DNA from: JAAERC01 sp032123495
GTDB lineage: Bacteria; Zixibacteria; MSB-5A5; GN15; PGXB01
DNA length: 64,000 nt
Assembly: GCA_032123495.1 (NCBI GenBank)
Contig: JAQBFG010000068.1
Coordinates: forward strand, 1-64,000
Direction: 5' to 3'
In this document: positions 42,732 to 52,439 of the stretch, one piece after another
Layout: each line of letters starts with the position of its first letter
Numbering within the stretch: position 1 is the stretch's first letter
The notes under the pieces: model-generated
The model's input: only the letters and a program-made list of their open reading frames with translations
Told to the model about the DNA's origin: nothing
Database searches by the model: none
Made by a program: the position numbers and the translations under genes

Positions 42732-44252
42732 ATGACAAAAAAGGTTTTATTTTCGATTTTGGTTTTCCTGATGTTTGTGACCCTGCTGGAAGTTTCAGCA
42801 CGATTTTTTGAAACATCGCTGGTAAAATCTTCCGATAACAGTAAAAAAGATCGCGGCTGGCAAACCGAGTTTTTTAGTTCATATTTTGATTGGCACCAAT
42901 CCGACCCTGACCTGTTATGGCGCTTTTTGCCAAATCTGGCCAATAAACTTATTCAGACCAACTCCGAAGGTATTCTTGGTGGAGAGATTCCCAAAAAGAA
43001 ACGGGCAGAAACAATTCGCGTCCTGATACTTGGTGACTCCTCACCGGTTGGACTCGGTCTGGAAACGCGCGATCATGCTTTCGATTCGATATTAAAATAT
43101 ATGCTCAGGAACGAGTATCTCGGGAAGCGGAATTTCGAAGTTATCAATGGTGCCGTTTCCGGTTATACCAGCGAACAGATAAGAAAATATCTGGAGATAA
43201 AAGGCCGCGAGTTGGAACCTGATATAATAATTCTGTACTGCGGCAATAACGACGCCTCAATCTCCGGATATTACACCGATCGTGAAATTATGACAAGACA
43301 GCTGTTGAAAAAACCGCGCCGCTTCCTTTCAACTTTTGCCTTTTATCGGGTCTTAAGCAATTTTATTGCTTCTTTAAAAGAGACAGATGAGCATGCTGAT
43401 ACCGACAAAGAATTACAGGTCAGGGTACCGGCGGAGCAGTACGGCGAAAATCTGTCGGATATCGCTGATTTATGTCATGAACTTGATTGCTCGCTTATCA
43501 TTTTGAAGCCACCGGTCCCGCTTATATGGCCGGCCGGATTGCAGTTTAAGGTTTTCACTCACTTGACCGGTGGTGATGGGGAACTGATTTTCCCGGAACA
43601 GATGTCAAATATTATAGGGAGAGAGTTATTGTATTGCGTTGACAACACTGAATTTTCGAAAATTTTTGGAACCGGTGATTTTTTTGCGGAACATGTTCTC
43701 GGCTCCGCTTATAATGATTCTATGCCTAATGAACAGGCGATCGAGTATTATTCAAATAAGCTTCTCAAAGATGAAAAAAATCATTTGCTGTATAACAACA
43801 TGGGCGTCTCATTCTGGAAAAGCAGTCAATATTTTGAGGCAAATTACAGTTTTAAAGCTGCCCGCGCCTTGTATCTAAGTGAACATAAAAAAGACAGCAG
43901 CCTTATAATATCAGCTGCCGGTGTCCCATATCTTTATAATATTGGAGTTAATCTGATATCACAATCGGGCAAAGGTATCGAAATTCTAAAAGATTCTTCA
44001 CAAGCTGCCTTTGCTTATCTTGATTCGGCCCTGCAGTATGATTATTTTTCACTACGGATAAAAAATGCTTACCTGCAACAGATAGACCAATTATCCGAAT
44101 ATGAGAATGTAACAGTGATAGATCTTCCGACGATATTCAGAGAGCAGGGCGGCGAAAAACTATTTGTCGATCATTGTCATCCGACTTTTAAGGGACATTA
44201 TATTATTGCTGAAGAGATATTAAAAATCTTCAAATCAGAATTTCGATTATAA
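42732..44252 (+). CDS. SGNH/GDSL hydrolase with TPR insertion
   Basis: 506 residues: an N-terminal signal anchor (about 4-22), an SGNH domain with Ser block VLILGDSSPVGLG (about 97-109), Asn block YCGNND, and the final Asp-His block DHCHPTFKGH (about 480). A TPR-like segment around 325-390 (NEQAIEYYSNKLL, NNMGVSFWKSSQYFEANYSF) lies inside the domain. SGNH enzymes of this exported type often act on O-acyl groups of glycans, or work beside acyltransferases. A palindrome-type terminator follows. Confidence 0.82.
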   Translation: MTKKVLFSILVFLMFVTLLEVSARFFETSLVKSSDNSKKDRGWQTEFFSSYFDWHQSDPDLLWRFLPNLANKLIQTNSEGILGGEIPKKKRAETIRVLILGDSSPVGLGLETRDHAFDSILKYMLRNEYLGKRNFEVINGAVSGYTSEQIRKYLEIKGRELEPDIIILYCGNNDASISGYYTDREIMTRQLLKKPRRFLSTFAFYRVLSNFIASLKETDEHADTDKELQVRVPAEQYGENLSDIADLCHELDCSLIILKPPVPLIWPAGLQFKVFTHLTGGDGELIFPEQMSNIIGRELLYCVDNTEFSKIFGTGDFFAEHVLGSAYNDSMPNEQAIEYYSNKLLKDEKNHLLYNNMGVSFWKSSQYFEANYSFKAARALYLSEHKKDSSLIISAAGVPYLYNIGVNLISQSGKGIEILKDSSQAAFAYLDSALQYDYFSLRIKNAYLQQIDQLSEYENVTVIDLPTIFREQGGEKLFVDHCHPTFKGHYIIAEEILKIFKSEFRL

Positions 44253-44300
44253 TCAGCAGGTCGAAATCCCACAGGGTTTAGATATTTGTAATATATTGGG

Positions 44301-44327
44301 GTAGCCCACCGCTCGCGGTGGGTTTCT
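44301..44327 (+). terminator. GTAGCCCACC palindrome terminator
   Basis: GTAGCCCACCGC - TC - GCGGTGGG (stem 44305-44312 / 44315-44322) followed by TTTCTT. Member of the GTARCCCAC palindrome family. It lies about 50 bp after the SGNH hydrolase stop. Confidence 0.75.
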
Positions 44328-44392
44328 TATTGCAAAAAAATCCCTCACGTCATCTTACAACTTTGTACGCGGCAGGTAATCGCCCACAATAT

Positions 44393-44421
44393 TTGACAAA
44401 ACTATAGATTTATGCTATATT
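44393..44421 (+). promoter_or_regulatory. Strong promoter with very short leader
   Basis: TTGACA (44393-44398), 17-bp spacer, TATATT (44416-44421). The predicted transcription start is near 44428, only about 12 nt before the ATG at 44440, and no SD is visible. Confidence 0.72.
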
Positions 44422-44439
44422 GGCATTGGATTACAGTAT

Positions 44440-45741
44440 ATGATTAAAAAAGCAAAACACTTCATTTGGATTATCTTTGTAATAGCGTATTTCTGCGTAA
44501 GTCCTTGCCATGCACAACATATTGATTTTCTTAGACTTGTTAATTCCCCCAGAGCGATTGGAATGGGCGAATGTTCAGTAAATAATATCGATCAATTGTC
44601 GGCGATTTACAATCCGGGTGCATTGGGTTTATTTCATATGCAAAGGCGGTTTGGTATTGTAATCCCAAATAGCACTCAAATATTGAAAGAGGCCGACTAC
44701 GATTTGCATTTAAGATCTTCCAGCTACAGTGCCAGGTTATATGGAATCAATCTAAATAAAAACAAGGTAAATAAATTTGGCACCGCTATAAGCCTATCAT
44801 ATTCACATATTAAGCTTAGCTATACCAGTTCAACAGTGCCATATTCGATATATGGCCCATTAAAATATTATTACAATTCACATCAATTTACAGTGGCACT
44901 TGGTGTGAAATATTATCTTAATTTTGGAATTGGACTAACATTGAAGAAGCAATACTTTGAAGAGAAGCCTTATTCGGATTTCATGAAACCAGGCGATGAA
45001 AATCAGTTTGACTACGGATTTATACTTGAAGCACCGGTAGGCAAATTAATTAATCATTTTTTTAAATTTGATATTTCACAAATTGGCAAAGTTGGTATTG
45101 AAATAAATGCATCGTATGCCTTTTTCAAACCCGAAAAGTATAACTCCAGCATGAATTACTTTGGTGACACTACAGATTATGCTTATTTATTTTCAACTTC
45201 CAATAATAATACTAATTTTGATAGAAGCGGATATTCAATAAAAGGAGATATCGAATATGCAAATAATCATCTGTTATCAATTGCCATAACAGGTGAAATA
45301 GAGAATTTTCTGGCTAATCGGAGAATTTATGGACCGCCACCTCATGATTACAACTCCCTTGGCACCGATTATTATTTTTGGGTTGGAAATGATAAAATCA
45401 AAAAAAGAGGATACGAATTAGGATTAGGCAATTTTGTATTTTTTCGCTGGGGTAAATACAAAATTTACACAGGAAATATTTCGGTTTCAACTGTTGGTCT
45501 GGGAATCAATTTATCGGCGATGTTTAAATGGCTAAAACCCAAGGACAAAAATATAAAAGGGAAATTACTTCGCTATCTTTATAACAACCTTGATATAAGA
45601 TTTGATATGGCCAAGTACGATCGGCCCGTGCTATCCCATAATTTTATTTTAAGATTAGGCTATGATCCCATTACTGCTATTGGGTACTGGTGGAGAGTAA
45701 AATCATCTGTTAAGACATTATCACTTAATCTAGCATTTTAG
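44440..45741 (+). CDS. PorV/UPF0164-like outer-membrane protein
   Basis: 433 residues: signal peptide (about 1-25, ending CHAQHI), then the FLRLVNSPRAIGMGECSV and SAIYNPGAL motif of the PorV/UPF0164/OmpP1-like barrels, followed by alternating strands and a last strand VKTLSLNLAF ending in Phe. PorV-type barrels act in T9SS cargo modification or other OM roles; here only similarity in motif is seen. AT-rich composition. Probably nearly leaderless mRNA. A palindrome marks its 3' end and convergence with the GH57 gene. Confidence 0.78.
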   Translation: MIKKAKHFIWIIFVIAYFCVSPCHAQHIDFLRLVNSPRAIGMGECSVNNIDQLSAIYNPGALGLFHMQRRFGIVIPNSTQILKEADYDLHLRSSSYSARLYGINLNKNKVNKFGTAISLSYSHIKLSYTSSTVPYSIYGPLKYYYNSHQFTVALGVKYYLNFGIGLTLKKQYFEEKPYSDFMKPGDENQFDYGFILEAPVGKLINHFFKFDISQIGKVGIEINASYAFFKPEKYNSSMNYFGDTTDYAYLFSTSNNNTNFDRSGYSIKGDIEYANNHLLSIAITGEIENFLANRRIYGPPPHDYNSLGTDYYFWVGNDKIKKRGYELGLGNFVFFRWGKYKIYTGNISVSTVGLGINLSAMFKWLKPKDKNIKGKLLRYLYNNLDIRFDMAKYDRPVLSHNFILRLGYDPITAIGYWWRVKSSVKTLSLNLAF

Positions 45742-45753
45742 TATAAAAGAATT

Positions 45754-45774
45754 CCCACCCGTTGGGTGGGTTAC
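45754..45774. repeat. GTAACCCACC palindrome, inverted copy
   Basis: CCCACCC - GTT - GGGTGGG (45754-45770) followed by TTAC; on the minus strand it begins GTAACCCACCC, matching the family arm. It lies between convergent genes and could terminate the minus-strand GH57 gene or the plus-strand barrel gene. Confidence 0.75.
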
Positions 45775-45803
45775 AAATTTTACCTACACAACGTCTAATT
45801 AAA

Positions 45804-47993
45804 TCATTGCCCGGCAGTAACAATTTGATTTTGGTCGACAAGAAACCGGGGCGGCATTGTTTTTGGATTTCCGGCAAAAAGTAAGAAACTGATCTCAGTC
45901 GGCTCACCTTTTTTCAACAACAAGTTAAACAAATGAATCAACGAAGTTCCCTGATACACCTTTTCAAACCCGCCTTCTGAAAGTGAGACGGTATTGATCG
46001 GACCCTGCCAGACTTCGGCGGTTTTATCAACCATCATCGCAACCGCAAATTTGCGCCAGTCATCCTGCATGATAATACTATGGTTTTTCGGACGCACCAC
46101 AGTGGCATCGAGATAACCATCGCCGATTTTTTGCCCGTTAAAAAGAATGTACCTATCGTCGGCATGTCCCGCCTGGAAATTAAAATTGTTTTCAACCGCA
46201 AAACGGACATCGCTGATATCTTCGTTTAAAGCGGTCAGACAATAATTTACCGAAATCGCTTCTGAATCCAAACTGAAATGATACCGCTTATCGATTCTGA
46301 TCGCTTTGAATATATTGTTCTGCTGAAAATGACCAAAACGGCGCAGATCGATTATTCCGGGCGCACTATCTTTAACATGCTGATATGGTTCCAGCACAAA
46401 ATTACCGCTATCGAAAAATTTCGCTGACAGAAAATTATCTATATTAACATCATTGCCCAAAAAGTGATCAATAAAACAGCGTCTCAAATACCAATCCTCG
46501 GCCAAAATATTTTCCAGTCCTGATTCTTTGGCTTTCATCGAATCATGAATTGAATTTGAACCGTTTTCGTTTTCGATACCATCTATGACAGCCGATGACA
46601 GTTTTCGATGATACCCCTCTTTCCGTCGATTGAGAATGTCGGTCGGGTTAAAATTGCTTTCAAGACAATTAAGTTCCACCATACTGCCACCGGTGGATGG
46701 TTTAATGACCGAAATAAATTTATTGGTCGTTACGGTTATTTCATCAAAACCATCGCAGTCGTAATCGGAAACTTCGGTTTTGGTATCATCGCGGGGTAAT
46801 TCACTTATCAGTTTTTCCGCACCGATCAGATTTTCAAAAATAGCCGATCGCAGATGCGGAAGATACAAACCGCCAAAAACACCGTGCCAATAAGCGCAGT
46901 TGCACTGTCCGGCATAGAGTTGTTCACGGGCTTCATTGATAGTTTCAAAATTATCGGGATTTGTCTTTTCGTATTCTGACAGTTTTGCTGAAACCGATAG
47001 CATTCTTTTGTGCATCAAATTTGATTCGGGATATTTACCTAAAAATCCGCGCCAGTGTCCGCCGCGAACAAAACGACCATACTCTGTGATCTTACCGCTG
47101 TCTTTCAGCCAATTTTCAAAATCTTCAAATTCAACATAAGCTTTGGGGGGTAATGACCAGTGCAGCATCTCGGCATATGAGGCCGATTGCAGATAGGCTC
47201 GCCCAACCGGCTCGGTTATCGCTGCTTCACCAAGCGGACAAACTTCAAGCCAGTCGTTATTATATTCGAGTGCCGCAAATAACTCCTCAAGCCATTTTTC
47301 TGTATAACAATGCTGAAAAGTTCCGGGCCAACTGCCGAATTTTTCGCCGTCATCGGCATAGATCGCCATTCCTTCAGGATTAATTTCGGCCTGTTTTTTA
47401 AGTTCGTTGATAACCTCTTCAATCTTACCGAAAGGAATTAAATAACGAAGTTTTTTCTGTATCGGCAAAAGCTTGATTTGATAACCTTCTTCTTCGGTAA
47501 CAAAAACACCCTTTAAATCTTCATGCTGAAATCCGGCATAAAGAAAATGAGTATCATCGATCGGCAAATATTGGACACCGGATTGTTTCAATGTTTTGGG
47601 AAGATGCGGCTCCCAGACCCGTTCGGTTAACCATAATCCGGTCGGTTCGACATTAAATTTATTTTTCAGATATTTATTGAGAAGTTCTATCTGTCCTTTT
47701 TTATCACGGTCAGGAATTGAGGGTAAAATCGGCTCATAAAAACCGCCGGTCATCAGCTCAATACGTTTTTGATCAACCAGTTTTTTCACCATCTGCAGAT
47801 ATTCAGGATGGTTTTCTTCCTGCCAGTTCCAGAGAATCCCTGATTGATGCAGCGACAAACGGATATTTTCATACTGCTGAAGCAGTTTGATAAACGGCGA
47901 ATAGGCCTGATTATGTGCTTCTTCAAAAATATGATCAAAATTGCCGACCGGCTGATGATTATGAAGTCCTATTGCTAACCTGAATTTCCCCAT
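45804..47993 (-). CDS. GH57 glycoside hydrolase / 4-alpha-glucanotransferase
   Basis: 729 residues. The GH57 motifs are clear: HNHQPVG (11-17), the GGFYEPILPSIPD block, WLTERVWEPH with the nucleophile Glu124, and IYADDGEKFG with the acid/base Asp214, the same spacing as the Thermococcus litoralis 4-alpha-glucanotransferase. A C-terminal DUF1925/DUF1926-like beta domain follows (about 390-729). It acts on alpha-1,4-glucans, probably glycogen or maltodextrin. It is cytosolic, with no signal peptide. No other glycogen gene is nearby. GGAAAACA before ATG supports the start. Confidence 0.93.
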   Translation of the reverse strand: MGKFRLAIGLHNHQPVGNFDHIFEEAHNQAYSPFIKLLQQYENIRLSLHQSGILWNWQEENHPEYLQMVKKLVDQKRIELMTGGFYEPILPSIPDRDKKGQIELLNKYLKNKFNVEPTGLWLTERVWEPHLPKTLKQSGVQYLPIDDTHFLYAGFQHEDLKGVFVTEEEGYQIKLLPIQKKLRYLIPFGKIEEVINELKKQAEINPEGMAIYADDGEKFGSWPGTFQHCYTEKWLEELFAALEYNNDWLEVCPLGEAAITEPVGRAYLQSASYAEMLHWSLPPKAYVEFEDFENWLKDSGKITEYGRFVRGGHWRGFLGKYPESNLMHKRMLSVSAKLSEYEKTNPDNFETINEAREQLYAGQCNCAYWHGVFGGLYLPHLRSAIFENLIGAEKLISELPRDDTKTEVSDYDCDGFDEITVTTNKFISVIKPSTGGSMVELNCLESNFNPTDILNRRKEGYHRKLSSAVIDGIENENGSNSIHDSMKAKESGLENILAEDWYLRRCFIDHFLGNDVNIDNFLSAKFFDSGNFVLEPYQHVKDSAPGIIDLRRFGHFQQNNIFKAIRIDKRYHFSLDSEAISVNYCLTALNEDISDVRFAVENNFNFQAGHADDRYILFNGQKIGDGYLDATVVRPKNHSIIMQDDWRKFAVAMMVDKTAEVWQGPINTVSLSEGGFEKVYQGTSLIHLFNLLLKKGEPTEISFLLFAGNPKTMPPRFLVDQNQIVTAGQ

Positions 47994-48009
47994 TGTTTTC
48001 CTATCGCAA

Positions 48010-48918
48010 TCAGTTAATCTGTTCGAGCGAATTATAAATCGTCACATAGTTTTCGTATCGGAACTTTGGAATCAGACCTTTATCAACCGCATCCTTTATA
48101 ACACAATCAGGTTCGTGAGTATGACTGCAGCCAGTAAAACGACATTGATCCAGATACTCTTCCATCTCTTTATAATAATAAGGCAGATCTTCCTGTTTAA
48201 GTTCCCACAATCTTAATATTTTTATTCCCGGGCTATCAACCACAAAACCGCCTCCGGGAATTTCATACATCTCGATGGCTGAAGTAGTATGAACCCCCTT
48301 ATCGCTGTATTTGGAAACCTCTTTGACCTTTATATTTAAACCGGGAACCAGTCTGTTTAAAATTGTCGATTTGCCAACACCGGAATGTCCGGCAAAAATC
48401 GTCCGCTCATCTTTGAGAATTTTCCTCAGTTCGTCAAACGATTCACCGGTTTCGGCTGAGACAAAAATAATCGGAACATCGATTTTGCTGTAAGCCTTTT
48501 CAAGTTCATCGGCCATTTCGGGGCGACCGAGATCGCTTTTGTTGACAATAACAATCGGTTTCAAATCACCCATTTCGGCGGCAATAATAAAACGGTCGAT
48601 CAATCCCGGTTTTAATGGTGGGTTTTGTGATGAAACAATTATTCCGAGTTGGCTGATATTGGCGGCAATAACCTGCCTCTTGGTATCGCTGGTTTTGGCC
48701 GGACGAGCAAACATGGTTCGTCGTTCGGCAACTTTTTCAATAACACCCGACCCATCGGCAGCAATCAGGATTTCGACATCATCGCCGACCGCAACCGGCG
48801 TAATTTGAGCAGTTCCGTATTTTAACCGCCCCCTGATTTCGCATGGAATATTCCGGCCATTGCTACGAACTGTAAACGACTTCCCATGTCCACGGATAAC
48901 AATCCCTTTATCCGTCAT
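48010..48918 (-). CDS. rsgA: Ribosome small-subunit GTPase RsgA
   Basis: 302 residues, circularly permuted GTPase for 30S maturation. An OB fold (GIVIRGHGKSFTVRSNGRNI) is followed by G4 NKSDLG, then P-loop GHSGVGKSTILN and G3 DSPG, then the Zn finger CRFTGCSHTHEPDCVIKDAV (spaced Cys/His). All signature elements are intact. It starts inside the small basic gene upstream (11-nt overlap). Confidence 0.96.
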   Translation of the reverse strand: MTDKGIVIRGHGKSFTVRSNGRNIPCEIRGRLKYGTAQITPVAVGDDVEILIAADGSGVIEKVAERRTMFARPAKTSDTKRQVIAANISQLGIIVSSQNPPLKPGLIDRFIIAAEMGDLKPIVIVNKSDLGRPEMADELEKAYSKIDVPIIFVSAETGESFDELRKILKDERTIFAGHSGVGKSTILNRLVPGLNIKVKEVSKYSDKGVHTTSAIEMYEIPGGGFVVDSPGIKILRLWELKQEDLPYYYKEMEEYLDQCRFTGCSHTHEPDCVIKDAVDKGLIPKFRYENYVTIYNSLEQIN

Positions 48919-49120
48919 CTAAATCGTACTCATCCTCCACAAGAAATTCCTGCCAATCAATGCGATTTTTCTTCTTTTCTTTTCTGATCCGGCGAGAGTT
49001 TTCCTCATCATAATCCGACAGGCGGCTTTTTTTACTTTTACCGGACCAGCTATTAGCCTGACGTTTGCGTGTTTTATCCCACGCCTTTTTTGATCTTTTT
49101 TGTGTTTCTTCTTGTTCCAT
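48908..49120 (-). CDS. Small charged protein upstream of rsgA
   Basis: 70 residues when started at the ATG at 49120 (an in-frame TTG at 49144 would add eight codons). Highly basic with an acidic tail (KKSRLSDYDEENSRRIRKEKKKNRIDWQEFLVEDEYDLDDG). No family recognised. Coding is supported mainly by its 11-nt overlap with rsgA and the conserved-looking charge layout. It may be a ribosome-associated or disordered RNA-binding peptide. The SD is weak, so confidence is moderate. Confidence 0.55.
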   Translation of the reverse strand: MEQEETQKRSKKAWDKTRKRQANSWSGKSKKSRLSDYDEENSRRIRKEKKKNRIDWQEFLVEDEYDLDDG

Positions 49121-49240
49121 AAATATACTTTTGAAATTATTCAACCATAGATATTTAATATATCGGTATCTGTCTTTTCAATTTTAGTAAAATATTCTGC
49201 CAATTATTCAAATATTAAGTCTGTAATCAAATAAGCCTTA

Positions 49241-49268
49241 TTTATATTATAAACAAATATAATATAAA
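49241..49268. promoter_or_regulatory. Inverted repeat between rsgA unit and secA
   Basis: TTTATATTAT (49241-49250) and ATAATATAAA (49259-49268) are perfect 10-bp arms around AAACAAAT. It lies about 100 bp upstream of secA in an AT-rich divergent region and may be an operator or simply AT-rich symmetry. Confidence 0.35.
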
Positions 49269-49369
49269 AACGGTTCCAACACAATAATATTTTATATTGT
49301 TGATGATATCATATTGAAACTTTATATTAGTTTACCAATAAAATAGAAAAACAAAAGGTGAAATAAATA

Positions 49370-52300
49370 ATGAATATAATTACCAAGATCTTCGGCACCA
49401 AACATGACCGGGATGTCAAAAAAGTCACCCCGCTGGTCGACGAAATAAATGAGTTTTTTGACAAGCTGAAAAACCTCTCCGATGACGAGCTAAGAGCCAA
49501 AACCGATGAATTCAAAAAACGACTGATCGATGAAGAAACCCTCGACGATATCCTTCCTGAGGCCTATGCCGTTGTTAAAGAGACCTGCAAAAGATTAGCC
49601 GGGACATCATGGGATGTCGCCGGAATCGAGACCGAGTGGAACATGGTTCCTTACGATGTTCAGCTTATCGGCGGAATTATTTTACATCAGGGAAAAATCG
49701 CCGAGATGGCAACCGGTGAGGGTAAAACGCTGGTTGCAACTCTACCGACCTATCTAAATGCCCTGACCGGCAAAGGTGTCCATCTGGTCACGGTCAATGA
49801 CTACCTCGCGCTACGTGACAGTGAGTGGATGGGTGAAATATTTAAATTCCTCGGCTTAACCGTTGGATGTATCCAAAATGAGATGACTTCGGCTGATCGC
49901 GTGATTGAGTATAACAAAGATATCACCTATGGTACCAACAACGAATTCGGATTTGACTATCTACGCGACAATATGGCCCAGTCGAAAGAAGACCGGGTGC
50001 ATCGCGGTTATAATTATGCCATCATCGATGAGGTCGATTCGGTTCTAATCGACGAAGCGCGGACCCCGCTGATTATCTCCGGGCCGGTTAAAAGCACAAT
50101 CAATAAACGATATGGGGAGATGCGGCCGACGGTCAACACGCTGGTTCGTAAGCAGACCAATCTGATCAATGAAAGAATCGCCAAAGCTGAAAAACTTCTC
50201 CAAACCGGGAAAGATGATGACACCTATGAAGCTGGAAAACATCTTCTTGCGGTCAGTCGCGGCGCCCCCAAAAATAAAAAGTTTTTGAAACTGACCAAGG
50301 AACCGGGGATAAAATCTCTGATTGATTCAGTCGAATCAAATTATCTTCGCGACAAAAAACTTTACGAAATCGATGAGACGCTTAATTATGTCATCATTGA
50401 GAGAGAAAATACCATTGATTTGACTGATTTTGGCCGAACTCAGTTTCCTCAGGATATTCAGGAACTGTTTACTATTCCTGATCTGAATGTCGGTCTCTCT
50501 GAAATTGAAGGTGACACATCTTTATCGGCGGATGCAAAAACAAAAAAAACCGATGAGCTTTATCGCCTGCATGGTGAACGCTCAGAAAAGGTTCATTCTA
50601 TCAGTCAGCTTTTGAAAGCATATACCCTTTTTGAAAAAGATAACGAGTATGTCGTTCAGGACGGCAAAATTATGATCGTCGATGAGTTCACCGGACGATT
50701 GATGCCGGGGCGACGGTATTCCGATGGTCTGCATCAGGCGATTGAAGCAAAAGAACAGGTCAAGATCGAGGGTGAATCGCAAACACTGGCAACTATTACG
50801 CTCCAGAATTATTTCAGGATGTATGACAAACTGGCCGGCATGACCGGTACTGCCGAGACCGAGGCGCAGGAACTGTTTGATATCTACAAACTCGATGTCA
50901 CCTGCATCCCCACCAATGAGGCGGTCAGAAGAATGGACGGCGAAGATGTTATCTATAAAACCCGCCGCGAAAAATATAACGCTATCATTGAAGAGATCAC
51001 CCATTGCCATAATCAAAAACAACCGGTGCTGGTTGGTACTGTCTCAGTCGAAGTCTCAGAAACTTTGTCTAGAATGTTAAAACGAGCTAACGTTCCCCAC
51101 TCGGTCCTTAATGCCAAACATCACCAGCAGGAGGCCGAAATCGTTTCCAAGGCGGGACAACCGGGAGCGGTGACGATTGCGACCAACATGGCCGGTCGTG
51201 GAACCGATATTAAACTCGGCAAAGGTGTGGTCAAACATCCCAACTGTGCCCTGAAAGATCCGCGCCAGGACGAAGAGATCTGCCCGCATTATGAAGAATT
51301 AAACTGCAAGGAAACAGTCCCCTGCGGTCTGCATATTATCGGAACCGAGCGGCATGATGCCCGCCGAATTGATCGTCAGTTGCGCGGTCGTTCCGGCCGC
51401 CAGGGTGATCCCGGTTCCAGTCTGTTTTATATGTCGCTTGATGATAATCTGATGCGGATGTTCGGCTCCGACCGTTTGGCAAGTATTATGGATCGGCTTG
51501 GTGTCAAGGAAGGTGAGGTTATCACCGCCGGGATGGTCACCAAAGCTATCGAACGGGCGCAGAAACGGGTCGAGACGCAGAACTTCTCGATTCGTAAACA
51601 TACGCTGGAGTATGACGACGTCATGAACGCCCAGCGTGAGGTTATCTATGATCGCCGTCTCGCCGCTTTGGAAAGAAAATCTATCAATGATGAAGTGACC
51701 GAGCTTATCGAGGAGGTGCTGGAATCGATCATTGAAAAGTATTGCCCCGAAAAAGAGTATCCGGAAAACTGGGAATTTTCGGCACTTCAAGCCGAGGTTC
51801 GTTTTACTTATCTGGTCGATCTAAAATTCAAGGAAGAAGATATCCCTGCCCTCACCCGCGAGACCCTGTTTAAGAATCTGCTTGGTGTCGTCATGAAGTT
51901 TTATAACCAGAAAGAACGGCTGTATGGTGAAGAGATCATGCGCAAACTCGAGAAATATGCCGTTCTGGTGACTATTGACCGGCACTGGCGCGATCATATG
52001 TATGAGATGGATCAGCTCAAAACCGGTATCGGTCTGCGGTCGTACGGTCAGCGTGATCCGTTGATTGAATATAAAAAAGAATCTTACAATCTGTTTTCCG
52101 AACTAATCGGGACAATCGATAAAGATATTGTCGGGATGGTTTTCAAACTGCAAGTCAATATCCCAGAGGTGGAACGTGAGCGTCGGCAAAAAGAGATGCA
52201 GAGTCAGGATCTGGTCGCGTCGCATCAGGATACAGTCGGGATGGGATTCGGTTCGGCGACACAATCAGAAGAAGGCAGTCCGATGGCCGAGGCCTCCCAG

Positions 52301-52408
52301 CGCGGTAAGGCGAAACCGATACAGCGTGAGGGCCCCAAAGTCGGCCGCAATGATCCCTGCCCCTGCGGCTCCGGCAAGAAGTATAAAAAATGCCACGGCG
52401 CAAGTTGA
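49370..52408 (+). CDS. secA: Preprotein translocase ATPase SecA
   Basis: 1012 residues, the motor of Sec export. Walker A GEGKTLVATLP is near residue 117, DEVDSVLIDEARTPLIISG carries Walker B, a long preprotein crosslinking domain follows with a large insertion (about 245-380), then NBD2 with TNMAGRGTDI and ERHDARRIDRQLRGRSGRQGDPG, and the C-terminal Zn motif CPCGSGKKYKKCHG. Longer than E. coli SecA, mainly from the PPXD insertion. NBD2 also contains a Cys-rich insertion (four Cys at 51245-51325) not found in standard SecA. GGTGAAATAAATA before ATG. Confidence 0.98.
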   Translation: MNIITKIFGTKHDRDVKKVTPLVDEINEFFDKLKNLSDDELRAKTDEFKKRLIDEETLDDILPEAYAVVKETCKRLAGTSWDVAGIETEWNMVPYDVQLIGGIILHQGKIAEMATGEGKTLVATLPTYLNALTGKGVHLVTVNDYLALRDSEWMGEIFKFLGLTVGCIQNEMTSADRVIEYNKDITYGTNNEFGFDYLRDNMAQSKEDRVHRGYNYAIIDEVDSVLIDEARTPLIISGPVKSTINKRYGEMRPTVNTLVRKQTNLINERIAKAEKLLQTGKDDDTYEAGKHLLAVSRGAPKNKKFLKLTKEPGIKSLIDSVESNYLRDKKLYEIDETLNYVIIERENTIDLTDFGRTQFPQDIQELFTIPDLNVGLSEIEGDTSLSADAKTKKTDELYRLHGERSEKVHSISQLLKAYTLFEKDNEYVVQDGKIMIVDEFTGRLMPGRRYSDGLHQAIEAKEQVKIEGESQTLATITLQNYFRMYDKLAGMTGTAETEAQELFDIYKLDVTCIPTNEAVRRMDGEDVIYKTRREKYNAIIEEITHCHNQKQPVLVGTVSVEVSETLSRMLKRANVPHSVLNAKHHQQEAEIVSKAGQPGAVTIATNMAGRGTDIKLGKGVVKHPNCALKDPRQDEEICPHYEELNCKETVPCGLHIIGTERHDARRIDRQLRGRSGRQGDPGSSLFYMSLDDNLMRMFGSDRLASIMDRLGVKEGEVITAGMVTKAIERAQKRVETQNFSIRKHTLEYDDVMNAQREVIYDRRLAALERKSINDEVTELIEEVLESIIEKYCPEKEYPENWEFSALQAEVRFTYLVDLKFKEEDIPALTRETLFKNLLGVVMKFYNQKERLYGEEIMRKLEKYAVLVTIDRHWRDHMYEMDQLKTGIGLRSYGQRDPLIEYKKESYNLFSELIGTIDKDIVGMVFKLQVNIPEVERERRQKEMQSQDLVASHQDTVGMGFGSATQSEEGSPMAEASQRGKAKPIQREGPKVGRNDPCPCGSGKKYKKCHGAS

Positions 52409-52439
52409 GAATTTATAGTTTACTGGGAGGAATTACAAT

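Noticed and set aside
51299..51790. Minus-strand 163-codon frame inside secA
   Set aside because: Shadow of conserved SecA coding sequence on the other strand.
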